DNA of 64,000 nucleotides from DASRVA01 sp050732875 (GTDB lineage Bacteria > Gemmatimonadota > Gemmatimonadetes > JACCXV01 > JAHWKZ01): assembly GCA_050732875.1 (NCBI GenBank), contig JBOHRQ010000001.1, positions 1 through 64,000 on the forward strand, read 5' to 3'. Positions 9,414-18,142 of this stretch are shown one piece after another. Below the pieces are notes generated by a model that worked only from the letters and a program-made list of their open reading frames with translations, was not told the DNA's origin and did no database searches. The position numbers and the translations under genes are program-made. Position 1 is the stretch's first letter. Every line of letters begins with the position of its first letter.

Positions 9414-12380
9414 TCACCGTGGCAGATCGTTCCAGTTCAGGATCGCGTTCCAGGCGAACCGGAAATCGGAGTGGTTGAGATAGCGGTGGAGGGGGTTGAA
9501 GGCGAAGAGGATCACCCGCCCCCGACCGACCGGGACGTCGAGGATGGCGGCCAGGCCGTCCACCTCCTCCTTTCCCTTGACGAATCCCGAGAGGACGAGA
9601 TCCTTGGCACCGTCGTCCTTCGCCTTTTTCGCGGTCAGCTCACCTTCCGGCTGCTCGCCCTCGGCGGGCCGGGCTTCCGCCTGGTCCTCCTTCCCGGCCT
9701 TCCGGGCGAGCCGCGCCTCCCGCGCGTCGAGGTCCTCGACCTTCTTCGTGCCGAACTGCAGGACGACGCGGTCGCGGTGCCGCCGGTCGATCTCGAACAG
9801 GGGCAGATTTCCGCGGAAGACGCTCGTCGTGTCCCGGTATCCGTAGGCGAGCGGATGACCTGGCTGGAGGACCAGCGCGCGAACCTCCGATCCCGGGGAG
9901 TTGACCTCGCCCTCGGCCCGCTCGACCCGCGGGACGATCCCGCCGTCCACGAACAGCCGGCCGGCCCCGCCGATCGCGATCACGACCCCGCCGCGCTCGA
10001 CGAACCGCTGCAGGTTCGCGATCCCCTGCCAGCCCATGCCGCCGGTGATGTCGTCCGAGGCGACCGGTATCCCATGGCTCGGGAAGCGATCGGTCTTCGT
10101 GTAGGGCAGGGGGCCATAGCGCGAGGGGATGCCCTGGACGAGCCGGGCGAAGTCGCCGCCCACATGGGGGATGAGAAGGACCTCGACATCGATGTCGCCC
10201 TCGGCCAGGTCCTCGTCGGTCTTGATCTCGTATTCGATCCCCACCTGGTCGAGCGTGTAGCGGACCCAGCCCGCGGCCTGGGTCGAGGTCCACGGGTAGT
10301 AGACACCGATCCGCGGCAGGTCGATCGCGTGTCGCGCCACGTCGGGCGGATCGGCGAGCGCGCGGAAGTCGAGCCCCAGCTCGGCCGCCGCCTCCTCCAG
10401 CTCGGAGCGGGATCCCGTCACGACCCAGCTCCCCGCGGGGAACGAATCGCCACCGGCCGTGAACGGCCGCTCGGCGGCCTCGATCCCGGCGCCCTCCAGC
10501 CGCACGGCCAGCTCCAGCAGCGAGTTCTGTCCGCGATCGGCGAGCACGAAGACATCCCCCGCCCCTCGGACGCCGCCCGTCGGATGGACATCCTCGGCGA
10601 CCGGCTCCATCGCCGTCTCGAGCACCGCCCGGTCGTCCACCTTCGCGGCCTCCACCCCGTAGAGGAGCGGCCAGGTCCACGCCACGTCGTCGTAGGGCGG
10701 GTTGGGCTCGTCCTCGGGGAACTCCTGGCGCTCGAGCAACATGAGCGCGGCGTCGCGATACGGCTGGTCCATCCGGACCGCGTACGTGCCGGCCGGCCAG
10801 GTCGAGTCGCCGGCGGAGAAGGGTTCGGCCAGGCGGTGGACCTCGATCCGGTGCCGCCGGAGCTGGTTCACGAGGTAGGCGAGCCGGACCGGGTCACGCT
10901 GCTCCTCCCGGATCAGCCAGGCGTAGGGCGGCTCGCTCTGCCCGCGCTCCAGCGCCCGGGTCCCCTTGGTCCAGAAGTTCAGCGCCAGTTCGGGCGCGTG
11001 GAGCGCCGCGTAGTGGAGCGCCTCCAGGACCCCCGCCTCCATGTAGTTGGTGTTGTCCCTGAGCGACCACATGACCGTCGAATCCGGGGGCGAGGGACGG
11101 TACCACTGGCGGGTCACCACCGATTTGTCGACGAACTCCTCCTCCTCCAGGTAGCGCCGGAAGGTCCCGGCCAGCGAGTTGCCGAACGTCTCGTAGAAGC
11201 GGCCGATCGAGTGGTGGTTGTTGGCCACGCTGAAGAGATAGCCGGGCCACCATCCGTCCCAGAAGCCCCACACCCAGACGCCGGGGAGCCCCTCGGCCTG
11301 GAGCGCCCCCGCCTCGTGGTGGGCGAACTGCGTCCACTCGTTGATGGTGATCGGGTCGATCGCGCGGTTGTAGGGGCCATGCCCCGTCGAGACGTAGAGG
11401 AGCGGCAGCGACTCGTGCAGGTCGTGGACGACGAGCGGATGGAACTCGTAGTAGGCGCCGTGCACGGCGCGGGTCAGCGCGAGCGCCAGCTGCAGGCCGT
11501 CCCGGTTGTTGTCGTGGAAGGCGTAGTGACCCCAATAGGGCGGCGAGTTGAACTCGTCCAGCTCCTCGTAGGGCAAGTCGTCCTGCCGTTCCCGCAGGTG
11601 CCGGTAGTACCACTCGACCACGCGGTCGCGACCGTCTACCTCGACGACCGGGGTGATCATGACGATCAGCCGCTCGCGGATCTCCGCGATCTCGGGCTGC
11701 TCGCTCACCGCCAGGCGATAGGCGAGCTCCATCACCATCTCGGGGCTCCCGGTTTCGGTCGAATGGAGCCCGGCCAGGAGGTAATAGAACGGCTTCACGT
11801 CCCGGGCGATCCGCTCGGCCTCGGCGCGGTCGGTCGCGCGCGGGTCGGCGAGCGCCGCCATCCCCGCCGCTTGCGGCTCCAGGTTGGCCAGGTTCTCGGC
11901 GCTCGACACGAACGCCAGGCGGATCTCGCGGCCCTCCTCGCTGGTCCCGATCGTCCGCACGAGGACCCGGTCGCTGGCCTCGTCGAGGCGCCGGAAATAG
12001 CCGTGGACCTGGGCCACGCTCGAGAGCTCGTCGGGCGCCCCGGGAATCCGGCCCAGGACATCCAGCGGTGAGGGGACGGTCTCCGACTCAGGCAGGTAGC
12101 GGACGGCGCGCGGAAGGAAGCTCTCGTCGGTGGTGTACTCGCGGATAGCCTCGACGCTCCCCGGCTCCGGAGTGTCGGGCGCGAAGTCGTCGACGACGAC
12201 GATCTCGTCGTGGGCCGCGGCGCCCTCGGGAGCGATGGTCGGCTCCGCTCCGGCGTCCTCCCGGCCGGCCGGCTCCACTCGGGCGTCCTCCTGGGCAGCT
12301 GCCGGCACGGCCGCCAGCAGCAGGAGCAGCACCCCCGCGCACGCGATGGATCCGATCCGCTCGAGCCACGTTCGTCTCAT
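9414..12380 (-). CDS. Secreted M14-family zinc carboxypeptidase with long C-terminal region
   Basis: 988 residues. A signal peptide (hydrophobic run to about AAAQE) precedes an M14 domain carrying the zinc motif HSTE in AGLHSTETGSPE (the H-x-x-E of the family) and a later HDLHES. Roughly 500 further residues contain PAGTYAVRMDQPYRD and a late Rossmann-like segment RGGVVIAIGG, then a Lys/Glu-rich linker. Likely a periplasmic or extracellular exopeptidase. Start chosen at ATG 12380 because GGAGGTG lies 5 nt upstream. ATG 12398, 18 nt earlier, overlaps the stop of the preceding gene as ATGA and is the alternative. It is operonic with the P1 peptidase upstream. Confidence 0.86.
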   Translation of the reverse strand: MRRTWLERIGSIACAGVLLLLLAAVPAAAQEDARVEPAGREDAGAEPTIAPEGAAAHDEIVVVDDFAPDTPEPGSVEAIREYTTDESFLPRAVRYLPESETVPSPLDVLGRIPGAPDELSSVAQVHGYFRRLDEASDRVLVRTIGTSEEGREIRLAFVSSAENLANLEPQAAGMAALADPRATDRAEAERIARDVKPFYYLLAGLHSTETGSPEMVMELAYRLAVSEQPEIAEIRERLIVMITPVVEVDGRDRVVEWYYRHLRERQDDLPYEELDEFNSPPYWGHYAFHDNNRDGLQLALALTRAVHGAYYEFHPLVVHDLHESLPLLYVSTGHGPYNRAIDPITINEWTQFAHHEAGALQAEGLPGVWVWGFWDGWWPGYLFSVANNHHSIGRFYETFGNSLAGTFRRYLEEEEFVDKSVVTRQWYRPSPPDSTVMWSLRDNTNYMEAGVLEALHYAALHAPELALNFWTKGTRALERGQSEPPYAWLIREEQRDPVRLAYLVNQLRRHRIEVHRLAEPFSAGDSTWPAGTYAVRMDQPYRDAALMLLERQEFPEDEPNPPYDDVAWTWPLLYGVEAAKVDDRAVLETAMEPVAEDVHPTGGVRGAGDVFVLADRGQNSLLELAVRLEGAGIEAAERPFTAGGDSFPAGSWVVTGSRSELEEAAAELGLDFRALADPPDVARHAIDLPRIGVYYPWTSTQAAGWVRYTLDQVGIEYEIKTDEDLAEGDIDVEVLLIPHVGGDFARLVQGIPSRYGPLPYTKTDRFPSHGIPVASDDITGGMGWQGIANLQRFVERGGVVIAIGGAGRLFVDGGIVPRVERAEGEVNSPGSEVRALVLQPGHPLAYGYRDTTSVFRGNLPLFEIDRRHRDRVVLQFGTKKVEDLDAREARLARKAGKEDQAEARPAEGEQPEGELTAKKAKDDGAKDLVLSGFVKGKEEVDGLAAILDVPVGRGRVILFAFNPLHRYLNHSDFRFAWNAILNWNDLPR

Positions 12381-12394
12381 CTCGCCACCTCCAG

Positions 12395-13612
12395 TCATGG
12401 AGTCTCTTCCGGCTTCGCTCCCATTGGTCGTGGAAAGCCCGACCGGGCGAGGATCTCCCGCACCCGCTCGAGCGGCAACGCTTCGGCCGTCCCGCGCCAG
12501 CCGGTCACGGTCGTGGCGCGGAACAGCGAGTTCAGGATCGCCTCCTCGGTCGCCTCGATCACGGCGAGGAACAGGGGATTGAGCGCTTCGCCGCGCAGGA
12601 CCTCCCGCGCGGCCAGCAGCCTTTGCGCCTCGTGCGGCACCCGCACGCCGGGGTGGCTCGAGAATGCGATGACGTAGTCGCCCGAGCCGTGGGAGGAGAA
12701 GCCGCCGATCCGACCGATCGCGTACGGAGCGCGGCGGGCGATCCGCTCCAGCGCGTGGGCGTCCAAGGGCGCGTCGGTCGCCACGACGATCATGATCGAG
12801 CCGCCACCAGCGTCCGGCTGATCACCGGGCCGCCACTCGCTCGAGGAATCGCCTTCCGCCGGCATCCACTCGTCGAGGAAGTCCGCCTTCCCGAGCGCCC
12901 GGCCCACCTGAACGCCGGCGATCTCCAGCGCGCCGCCGAAGTTCGACTGGACGAGGACGCCCAGCGTGTAGACGGCGTCGCCGATCCGGACCCGACGGCT
13001 CGCCGTGCCGATTCCCCCCTTGAAGCCGAGCGCCATCGTGCCGGTGCCCGCCCCGACCGAGCCCTCGGCGACCGGCCCGCCGCCTGCCGCGGCGAGCGCG
13101 GCGTAGACCTCGTCCGCCCCCACCCGCGGCACGGTGATGGCGTTCAGGAAGCCGTCGTTGGTCTCCCCCACCACCGCGTTGACCGAGCGGGCATCGATCG
13201 TCGTATGGTCGAGCGTCCAGCGGACCAGGCCGTCCACGACCCGGCCCACGGCGAGCGTGTTGGTGAGCGCGATCGGGGTCTCGATCGTGCCGAGCTCACG
13301 GATCTGGGTCACCCCGGCCAGCTTGCCGAACCCGTTGGCGACATGAAGCGCCGCCGGCACCTTCTGGAGGAACACATTTCCCGCGTGGGGCACGATCACG
13401 GTCACGCCGCTCCTGATCGAGTCGCCCTCGATCACGGTCGCGTGCCCGACCTTCACGCCGGGGACATCGGTGATCGCGTTCGCCGGACCCGGTGGAAGCG
13501 CGCCCACGACGATGCCGGAGTCGCGCACCCGGGGGCGCTCCTCCTGACCCGCGGCCGCGGCCGGCAGAAGAAGCGCCATCCCCAGGGCCAGGGCAGTCCC
13601 GCGCCGGGTCAC
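12395..13612 (-). CDS. P1-family aminopeptidase (DmpA/BapA-like), exported
   Basis: 405 residues. A signal peptide (about 1-24, ending AAAAGQ) is followed by an N-terminal-nucleophile peptidase of MEROPS family P1, which self-cleaves into two chains and acts on N-terminal D- or beta-amino acids. Family blocks seen: AITDVPGVKVGHATV, GETNDGFLN, GTGTMALGFKGGIGTASRR and YTLGVLVQSNFG. The start is GTG at 13612, overlapping the methyltransferase stop as GTGA. The reading frame extends further upstream but only antisense to that gene. Together with the M14 enzyme it forms a secreted peptide-scavenging pair. Confidence 0.88.
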   Translation of the reverse strand: MTRRGTALALGMALLLPAAAAGQEERPRVRDSGIVVGALPPGPANAITDVPGVKVGHATVIEGDSIRSGVTVIVPHAGNVFLQKVPAALHVANGFGKLAGVTQIRELGTIETPIALTNTLAVGRVVDGLVRWTLDHTTIDARSVNAVVGETNDGFLNAITVPRVGADEVYAALAAAGGGPVAEGSVGAGTGTMALGFKGGIGTASRRVRIGDAVYTLGVLVQSNFGGALEIAGVQVGRALGKADFLDEWMPAEGDSSSEWRPGDQPDAGGGSIMIVVATDAPLDAHALERIARRAPYAIGRIGGFSSHGSGDYVIAFSSHPGVRVPHEAQRLLAAREVLRGEALNPLFLAVIEATEEAILNSLFRATTVTGWRGTAEALPLERVREILARSGFPRPMGAKPEETP

Positions 13613-14436
13613 GAAGCGCCGTCCGTGTGCAGGCCCATAGCAACCGCGTAGAGGGCCACCGATCCCGCCACTGCGACCGAGAGCGAATCGACCTCGCCAC
13701 GCATGGGGAGCCCGACCTTGAGGGCCGCGTGGCCGACGAGCGCCGGGCTCGCCCCGCCGCCCTCGCTCCCGACCGCCAGCGCGAGCGACCCCGCCGGCAG
13801 GGGGGCCCGGAAGAGATCGGTCGACCCGGCCTCGAGCAGCACGATCGGGATCTGCCGTTCCGCGCACCACTCGATCGCCTCCGCGGCCGGGACGTGGGCG
13901 GCGACCGCCAGAGCCGGGGTCAGCCCCGCCGCCCCACGCAGAGCCTTCGGGTTGTAGGGATCCACCGTGCCATGGCAGAGGATCGCCGTGCGCCCGCCGA
14001 CGGCCAGGAGCGTCCGCAGCAGGGTTCCCAGGTTGCCCGGGTCCTGGACGCCGTCGACCAGCAGCAGGACCCGCCCCGCGTCGGACCGAAGCGCGGTCAG
14101 CGAGAGGTCGGGCAGCTCTCCCACGGCGATCAGCCCCTGCGGGGTCCGCGTGTCGGCCACCCGCTCGAGCTCCGCCGCGCGCGCCGCGAAGGCTTCGGTC
14201 TTGGGCGAGAGCCGTCCGGCCAGGGCCCAGCTCTTCACCATCGGCTCGGCGTCCGGAGCGGCGACGAGAAACCGCAGCCGGTCGCCGCGGTCGAGAGCGT
14301 CCTCGATGGCGCGCCGACCCTCGAGAAGGTAAAGGCTCTCGGCCTCGCGGCCCGCTCGGGTGCCGAGCCGGGCGAGCAGGCGCAGCCGCGCCCGGGAGGC
14401 GCGCGGCAAGGCGTCAGAAACAGGAACTTTTCCCAT
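13609..14436 (-). CDS. TrmH/SpoU-family RNA 2'-O-ribose methyltransferase
   Basis: 275 residues. An N-terminal RNA-binding part (about 1-100) is followed by a SPOUT knot with the three motifs DGVQDPGNLGTLLRT, VGSEGGGAS and MRGEVDSLSVAVAGSVALYA. It methylates a ribose in rRNA or tRNA using SAM; which nucleotide cannot be told. ATG 14436 gives the family's usual length. It is first of a coupled minus-strand group (methyltransferase, P1 peptidase, M14 peptidase) joined by GTGA and ATGA overlaps. It is divergent from the M48 gene, with a 47-nt gap that must hold both promoters. Confidence 0.9.
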   Translation of the reverse strand: MGKVPVSDALPRASRARLRLLARLGTRAGREAESLYLLEGRRAIEDALDRGDRLRFLVAAPDAEPMVKSWALAGRLSPKTEAFAARAAELERVADTRTPQGLIAVGELPDLSLTALRSDAGRVLLLVDGVQDPGNLGTLLRTLLAVGGRTAILCHGTVDPYNPKALRGAAGLTPALAVAAHVPAAEAIEWCAERQIPIVLLEAGSTDLFRAPLPAGSLALAVGSEGGGASPALVGHAALKVGLPMRGEVDSLSVAVAGSVALYAVAMGLHTDGAS

Positions 14437-14483
14437 TCGGCACGATATTAGCCGGCGCAGAGCTTTCAAACGAGGTGATCGAC

Positions 14484-15302
14484 ATGCGCAACCATGCCAG
14501 CCATCTGAGAACCGCCGTCGGGGTGCTCGCGATCCCGGCCCTTTTCGCCTGCGCATCGTCCGGCGTCAACAAGGGTGACTTCAACCTCATCTCCTACCAG
14601 GAGGAGTGGGCGCTCGGCCAGCAGCTCGAGGGCGACATCGCGCGTCAGCTTCCACTCGTCAACGACCGGACGTCGCTCGCCTACATCAATCGCGTCGGGC
14701 AGCGGCTCGCCAACCAGACCGAGCTCGCCGAGGCGCCGTGGGAGTTCCACATCGTGGCCGGCCCGGAGATCAACGCGTTCAACATCCCGGGCGGCCACGT
14801 CTACGTGTACACCGGGCTGATCCAGGCCACCGACAACGTCGCCGAGCTGGCCGGGGTCATGGCTCACGAGCTCGCCCACGGCGTGGCCCGGCATGGCACC
14901 GAGCAGCTCTCGAAGGCGTACGGCTTCCAGGTGGTGGCCGGGCTCGCGCTGGGCGCGAACCCGCCGATCTATCAACAGATCCTGGCCCAGATCGTGGGCG
15001 CCGGGACGTTCGCCTCATTCGGCCGCGACGCTGAGCGCGAGGCGGACGTGCTGGCGGTGAACTACATGTACAACGCCGGCTACGACCCTCACGGCATGGT
15101 GACGATGTTCCAGGAGCTGCTGAGCCGGCGGCAGAGCCAGCCCGGCGCCGTGAGCCAGTTCTTCTCCTCGCACCCGCTGACCGAGGAGCGGATCGAGAAC
15201 GTCCGCGCGCAGATCCAGGCGCTGCCCGCCCGGCAGAACCTGATCACGCGGGACGCGGAGCTCCAGCGGATCCAGCAGCGGCTCGCCGGCTACAGCCGGT
15301 AG
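14484..15302 (+). CDS. M48-family zinc metallopeptidase, probable lipoprotein
   Basis: 272 residues. The short signal ends ALFAC (C23; Phe at -2 makes the lipobox imperfect). The zinc site HELAH is at 128-132 with the third ligand Glu in DAEREADVLAVNYM, as in the BepA/LoiP group that degrades misassembled outer-membrane proteins. The C-terminal SSHPLTEERIENV is also typical of this group. ATG 14484 is preferred to GTG 14475 because GAGGTGA ends 5-6 nt before it. It is transcribed alone, 84 nt before thiD. Confidence 0.9.
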   Translation: MRNHASHLRTAVGVLAIPALFACASSGVNKGDFNLISYQEEWALGQQLEGDIARQLPLVNDRTSLAYINRVGQRLANQTELAEAPWEFHIVAGPEINAFNIPGGHVYVYTGLIQATDNVAELAGVMAHELAHGVARHGTEQLSKAYGFQVVAGLALGANPPIYQQILAQIVGAGTFASFGRDAEREADVLAVNYMYNAGYDPHGMVTMFQELLSRRQSQPGAVSQFFSSHPLTEERIENVRAQIQALPARQNLITRDAELQRIQQRLAGYSR

Positions 15303-15386
15303 GCGCCTCTTGGTCGATACATCAGCCAGGGTGCTGACGGCACCGACCCCCGAACGCGCGCACGGCGCCTCGATCCGGTAGCGGAG

Positions 15387-16187
15387 GTGGCGCCGAAGAA
15401 ACCGCCGGTCGCGCTGACGATCGCGGGCAGCGATTCCTCGGGCGGGGCGGGGATCCAGGCCGATCTCAAGACCTTCCACGCGCTCGGCGTCTACGGCACG
15501 AGCGCGATCACCGCGCTCACGGCCCAGAACACCGAGGGCGTCAGCGGCATCTTCCCTATCGATCCGGAGTTCGTCGCCGAGCAGATCGCGACGACCGTCC
15601 GCGACATCCCCCCCGACGCGGTCAAGACCGGCATGCTGGCCAGCCGGGCCGTTGTGACGGCGGTCGTCGAGGCCGTCGACCGGCATCGTTTTCCGGCGCT
15701 GATCGTGGATCCGGTCATGGTGGCCACAACCGGCGCCCTCCTGCTGGAGCCGGACGCCGTCGAGGCGGTCCGGAGCTGGCTGATTCCGCGGGCCACCCTG
15801 GTCACCCCCAACGCTCCCGAGGCGGGAACGCTCCTCGGCCGGACGATCGAATCGCCCGCCCAGCTGGCATCGGCCGCGCGCGTGCTGGTCGAGGACCTGG
15901 GGGCGCGCGCGGTGCTGGTGAAAGGCGGCGACCTTCCCGGCGATGAGCTGCTCGATGTTTTTTACGACGGAGGACGCATCGAGCTCTTCCGGTCACCGAG
16001 GATCGAGACGACCAGCACCCACGGCTCGGGATGCGCGCTGGCGTCGGCGATCGCCGCCTACTTCGCCCGGGGGAACGGGCTCCTGGAGGCCGTCCGGCTG
16101 GCCCGCCGCTGGGTGCGCGAGGCGATCGAGAACGCGCCGCCGCTCGGCCACGGCCGCGGGCCGCTGGACCTGTTTCCACGCGAGTGA
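15387..16187 (+). CDS. thiD: Hydroxymethylpyrimidine (phosphate) kinase
   Basis: 266 residues, ribokinase-like fold. It phosphorylates HMP and HMP-P in thiamine synthesis. Motifs: LTIAGSDSSGGAGIQADLKT (substrate site), VKTGMLAS, DPVMVATTG, VTPNAPEAG and the anion-hole/catalytic stretch TSTHGSGCALASAIAAYF. The start is GTG at 15387, directly after CGGAG, so spacing is poor. No other in-frame ATG is near. No other thiamine gene is in the window and no TPP riboswitch core (CUGAGA) is visible upstream. It converges with the glycosyltransferase gene; a palindrome sits in the 79-nt gap. Confidence 0.93.
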   Translation: MAPKKPPVALTIAGSDSSGGAGIQADLKTFHALGVYGTSAITALTAQNTEGVSGIFPIDPEFVAEQIATTVRDIPPDAVKTGMLASRAVVTAVVEAVDRHRFPALIVDPVMVATTGALLLEPDAVEAVRSWLIPRATLVTPNAPEAGTLLGRTIESPAQLASAARVLVEDLGARAVLVKGGDLPGDELLDVFYDGGRIELFRSPRIETTSTHGSGCALASAIAAYFARGNGLLEAVRLARRWVREAIENAPPLGHGRGPLDLFPRE

Positions 16188-16232
16188 CCCGCCGGAGCTC
16201 GGGCGAGGCCCGGCGTATTCTCCTCCCGCACC

Positions 16233-16256
16233 CGTGTGTAAATCCATTTGCACACG
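16233..16256. terminator. Inverted repeat between convergent genes (possible bidirectional terminator)
   Basis: CGTGTG (16233-16238) and CACACG (16251-16256) form a stem that continues through AAAT/ATTT after one T-G pair, leaving a CC loop. It lies midway between the thiD stop and the glycosyltransferase stop. There is no long T run on either side, so its strength as a terminator is uncertain. Confidence 0.5.
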
Positions 16257-16266
16257 GCAGCGCAAC

Positions 16267-16950
16267 TCAGAGGGTCCGCCGGCGGAGGCGCCAGGCGGTG
16301 CTGAGAAAATTCGTCAGGTGTTTCCAATTCCGGATGTGGCTGGGCCCCCCGGCGTAAATGGTCCGGATGGGAACCCACCCGATCGGCCATCCGCGCCGGA
16401 TGCACGTCGCCACCATCTCAACCTCGAACTCGAAGCCGCTCTCCTCGCTCTCCGCCATGCCTTCCATCAGCCGGCGACCGATCAGCCGGTAGCCGGACTG
16501 GTTGTCGCGGATCCGCGTCCCGAGCGCCCACTGGAGGGTCAGCCGGCCCAGCGTGTTGGCCAGCCGACGGAGAGGGGGCATCGCCTGGAAGTCACGGTAG
16601 CCGATCACGAGGTCCGGGCGTTCGGCGCCTCGGCCGGCCGGCGGTGCCCCGAAGGCGGCCAGGAACTTCGGGATCTCCTCCGGGTCGTGCTGGCCGTCTG
16701 CATCCAAGGCGATCACCGCCTCGGCCCCCTGGGCAAGTGCGCGCAGGAACCCCGTGCGGAGCGCGGCCCCCTTTCCCTGATTGGGACTCTGGCGAAGCAC
16801 CGCCGCGCCCGCGGCCTCGGCGACCTCAGCCGTATCGTCGGACGATCCGTCGTCGACGACGAGGACCGGCAAGTGCGCGCGGGCGCCCAGCACGACCGCT
16901 GCGATCCGGGGCGCCTCGTCATGGGCAGGGATGAGGACGAGGAACTTCAG
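16267..16950 (-). CDS. GT2 glycosyltransferase (dolichol-phosphate mannosyltransferase-like), CTG start proposed
   Basis: 227 residues if started at CTG 16950. It is a short GT-A transferase: opening strand FLVLIPAHDEAP, VLVVDDGSSDDT, then the metal-binding ALDADGQHDPEE, and SGYRLIGRRL later, as in polyprenyl-phosphate sugar synthases. No ATG, GTG or TTG precedes the first strand before an in-frame TGA about 60 nt upstream; the first GTG (16893) would delete FLVLIPAHDE. CTG at 16950-16948 overlaps the cyclase stop as CTGA, the same geometry as the window's GTGA/ATGA junctions. Role: probably transfer of a sugar to a lipid carrier or protein. Family confident, start inferred. Confidence 0.8.
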   Translation of the reverse strand: MKFLVLIPAHDEAPRIAAVVLGARAHLPVLVVDDGSSDDTAEVAEAAGAAVLRQSPNQGKGAALRTGFLRALAQGAEAVIALDADGQHDPEEIPKFLAAFGAPPAGRGAERPDLVIGYRDFQAMPPLRRLANTLGRLTLQWALGTRIRDNQSGYRLIGRRLMEGMAESEESGFEFEVEMVATCIRRGWPIGWVPIRTIYAGGPSHIRNWKHLTNFLSTAWRLRRRTL

Positions 16951-18119
16951 GCTGACGGAGCGTTCGCCTCGACGGTGTACAGTCGGAGTGGCTCTCCAAC
17001 ACCCTTTAGCTCATGAACTCCGAGATCGTCATATCGGAAGCCCGAGCTTCTCTGAAGTTGGCGCCAGGCCTCTTCACTGACCGCGATCCTGCCGCGAGGC
17101 GCTACTCCCTGAACTCTAGCCGCTACGTTCACCGCATCTCCGTGGATATCGCCCTCCGTGGAGCTGACGACTTCGCCCATATGGATTCCTATCCTCAGTT
17201 CAGCGGGGTAACCCAGGTCGCACGATCCGGAGCGAAAATCAGCCAACAGTTCATGGCCGGCTCTCACTGCAGCCGATACGTTCGAAAATCTTGCCAGGAC
17301 CCCATCGCCCGTGTACTTGACAACCGCGCCTCCCTGACCCGAAACGGATTGCCTAGCGACCGACTGGAAGACATCGATAAGCCGAAGCGCCAGAGATTCT
17401 TGTTCGTGAGCCAACCGAGTCGACTCGACGATGTCAGCGAAAAAGATCGCGGCCAAAAAGCGACTCTGGGATGCGGTCGCCCTCGGGGGGTTCACGCGCT
17501 TCGCGAACAGATCCAGAAGTTGCCCGGTTGGTTTCAGCCCTCCCTGTTCAACGATCGACCAGAACTCGCCGTCCCGCAGGGAAGCGACCTCGTGCACGTC
17601 GGCTAACGTAGCGTTAAGTCGAAGAAGGTCGGGGGATGTGATCGTCGCAACAGGATGTCGGTACTGCCAGCTCCAATAGATCTTGCCCTTCAAGTAGGTC
17701 TCGATCTCTTCGAAGGTCGCGGCTTCCCGCCCATTCAGTATGTCTAGGATGTCCTTGAGGAAGAGCTCCTCCGGTTCCTGCTCGGCTCGTACCACTGGTA
17801 CTCCGATACGATCGAGATATTCTCCCATCGTAACCGTCGAAAACACCGACAGCGCATCCGTGATGGGCACCTGCCAACGGCGGGCAGGAGGACCCAGAAC
17901 AATCGGCCAGTCCGATCCTACGACGACCCGAATCGCGATCGCTTCCAACCCGCGGGGACTTAATCGGGCGTGGACTGGAAGGCCTAGAGTTCCACGCTCC
18001 TGGAGCTGAATCGGCTTCTCTATCCGGGTGACAAGGACGCCGTGGTCGCCGTGACGCGAGATCGCTATGTCATTGACCGTCCTGCCCGAAAGAAAGGTTG
18101 AGAGTGGCTGGGCAACCAC
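16947..18119 (-). CDS. Class III adenylate cyclase with unrecognised N-terminal domain
   Basis: 390 residues. The C-terminal cyclase homology domain (about 218-385) has both metal aspartates (FADIVEST D229; YTGDG D272), the adenine-selecting Lys/Asp pair (K268; D328 of GDAVN) and the transition-state Asn/Arg (N331, R335), so it should be an active ATP cyclase. Residues 1-215 hold no membrane segment and no domain I know. GTG 18119 is chosen for GGAGG 8 nt upstream. It follows deoC by 23 nt. G+C is clearly lower than the neighbours (two hand-counted 60-nt lines about 52%, against 72% in deoC), suggesting later acquisition. Confidence 0.87.
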   Translation of the reverse strand: MVAQPLSTFLSGRTVNDIAISRHGDHGVLVTRIEKPIQLQERGTLGLPVHARLSPRGLEAIAIRVVVGSDWPIVLGPPARRWQVPITDALSVFSTVTMGEYLDRIGVPVVRAEQEPEELFLKDILDILNGREAATFEEIETYLKGKIYWSWQYRHPVATITSPDLLRLNATLADVHEVASLRDGEFWSIVEQGGLKPTGQLLDLFAKRVNPPRATASQSRFLAAIFFADIVESTRLAHEQESLALRLIDVFQSVARQSVSGQGGAVVKYTGDGVLARFSNVSAAVRAGHELLADFRSGSCDLGYPAELRIGIHMGEVVSSTEGDIHGDAVNVAARVQGVAPRGRIAVSEEAWRQLQRSSGFRYDDLGVHELKGVGEPLRLYTVEANAPSA

Positions 18120-18142
18120 GGATCTTTCCTCCAATGACCTGA

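Noticed and set aside
15303..15386. Possible TPP riboswitch before thiD
   Set aside because: The conserved CUGAGA and ACCUGA elements are missing and the space is only 84 nt.
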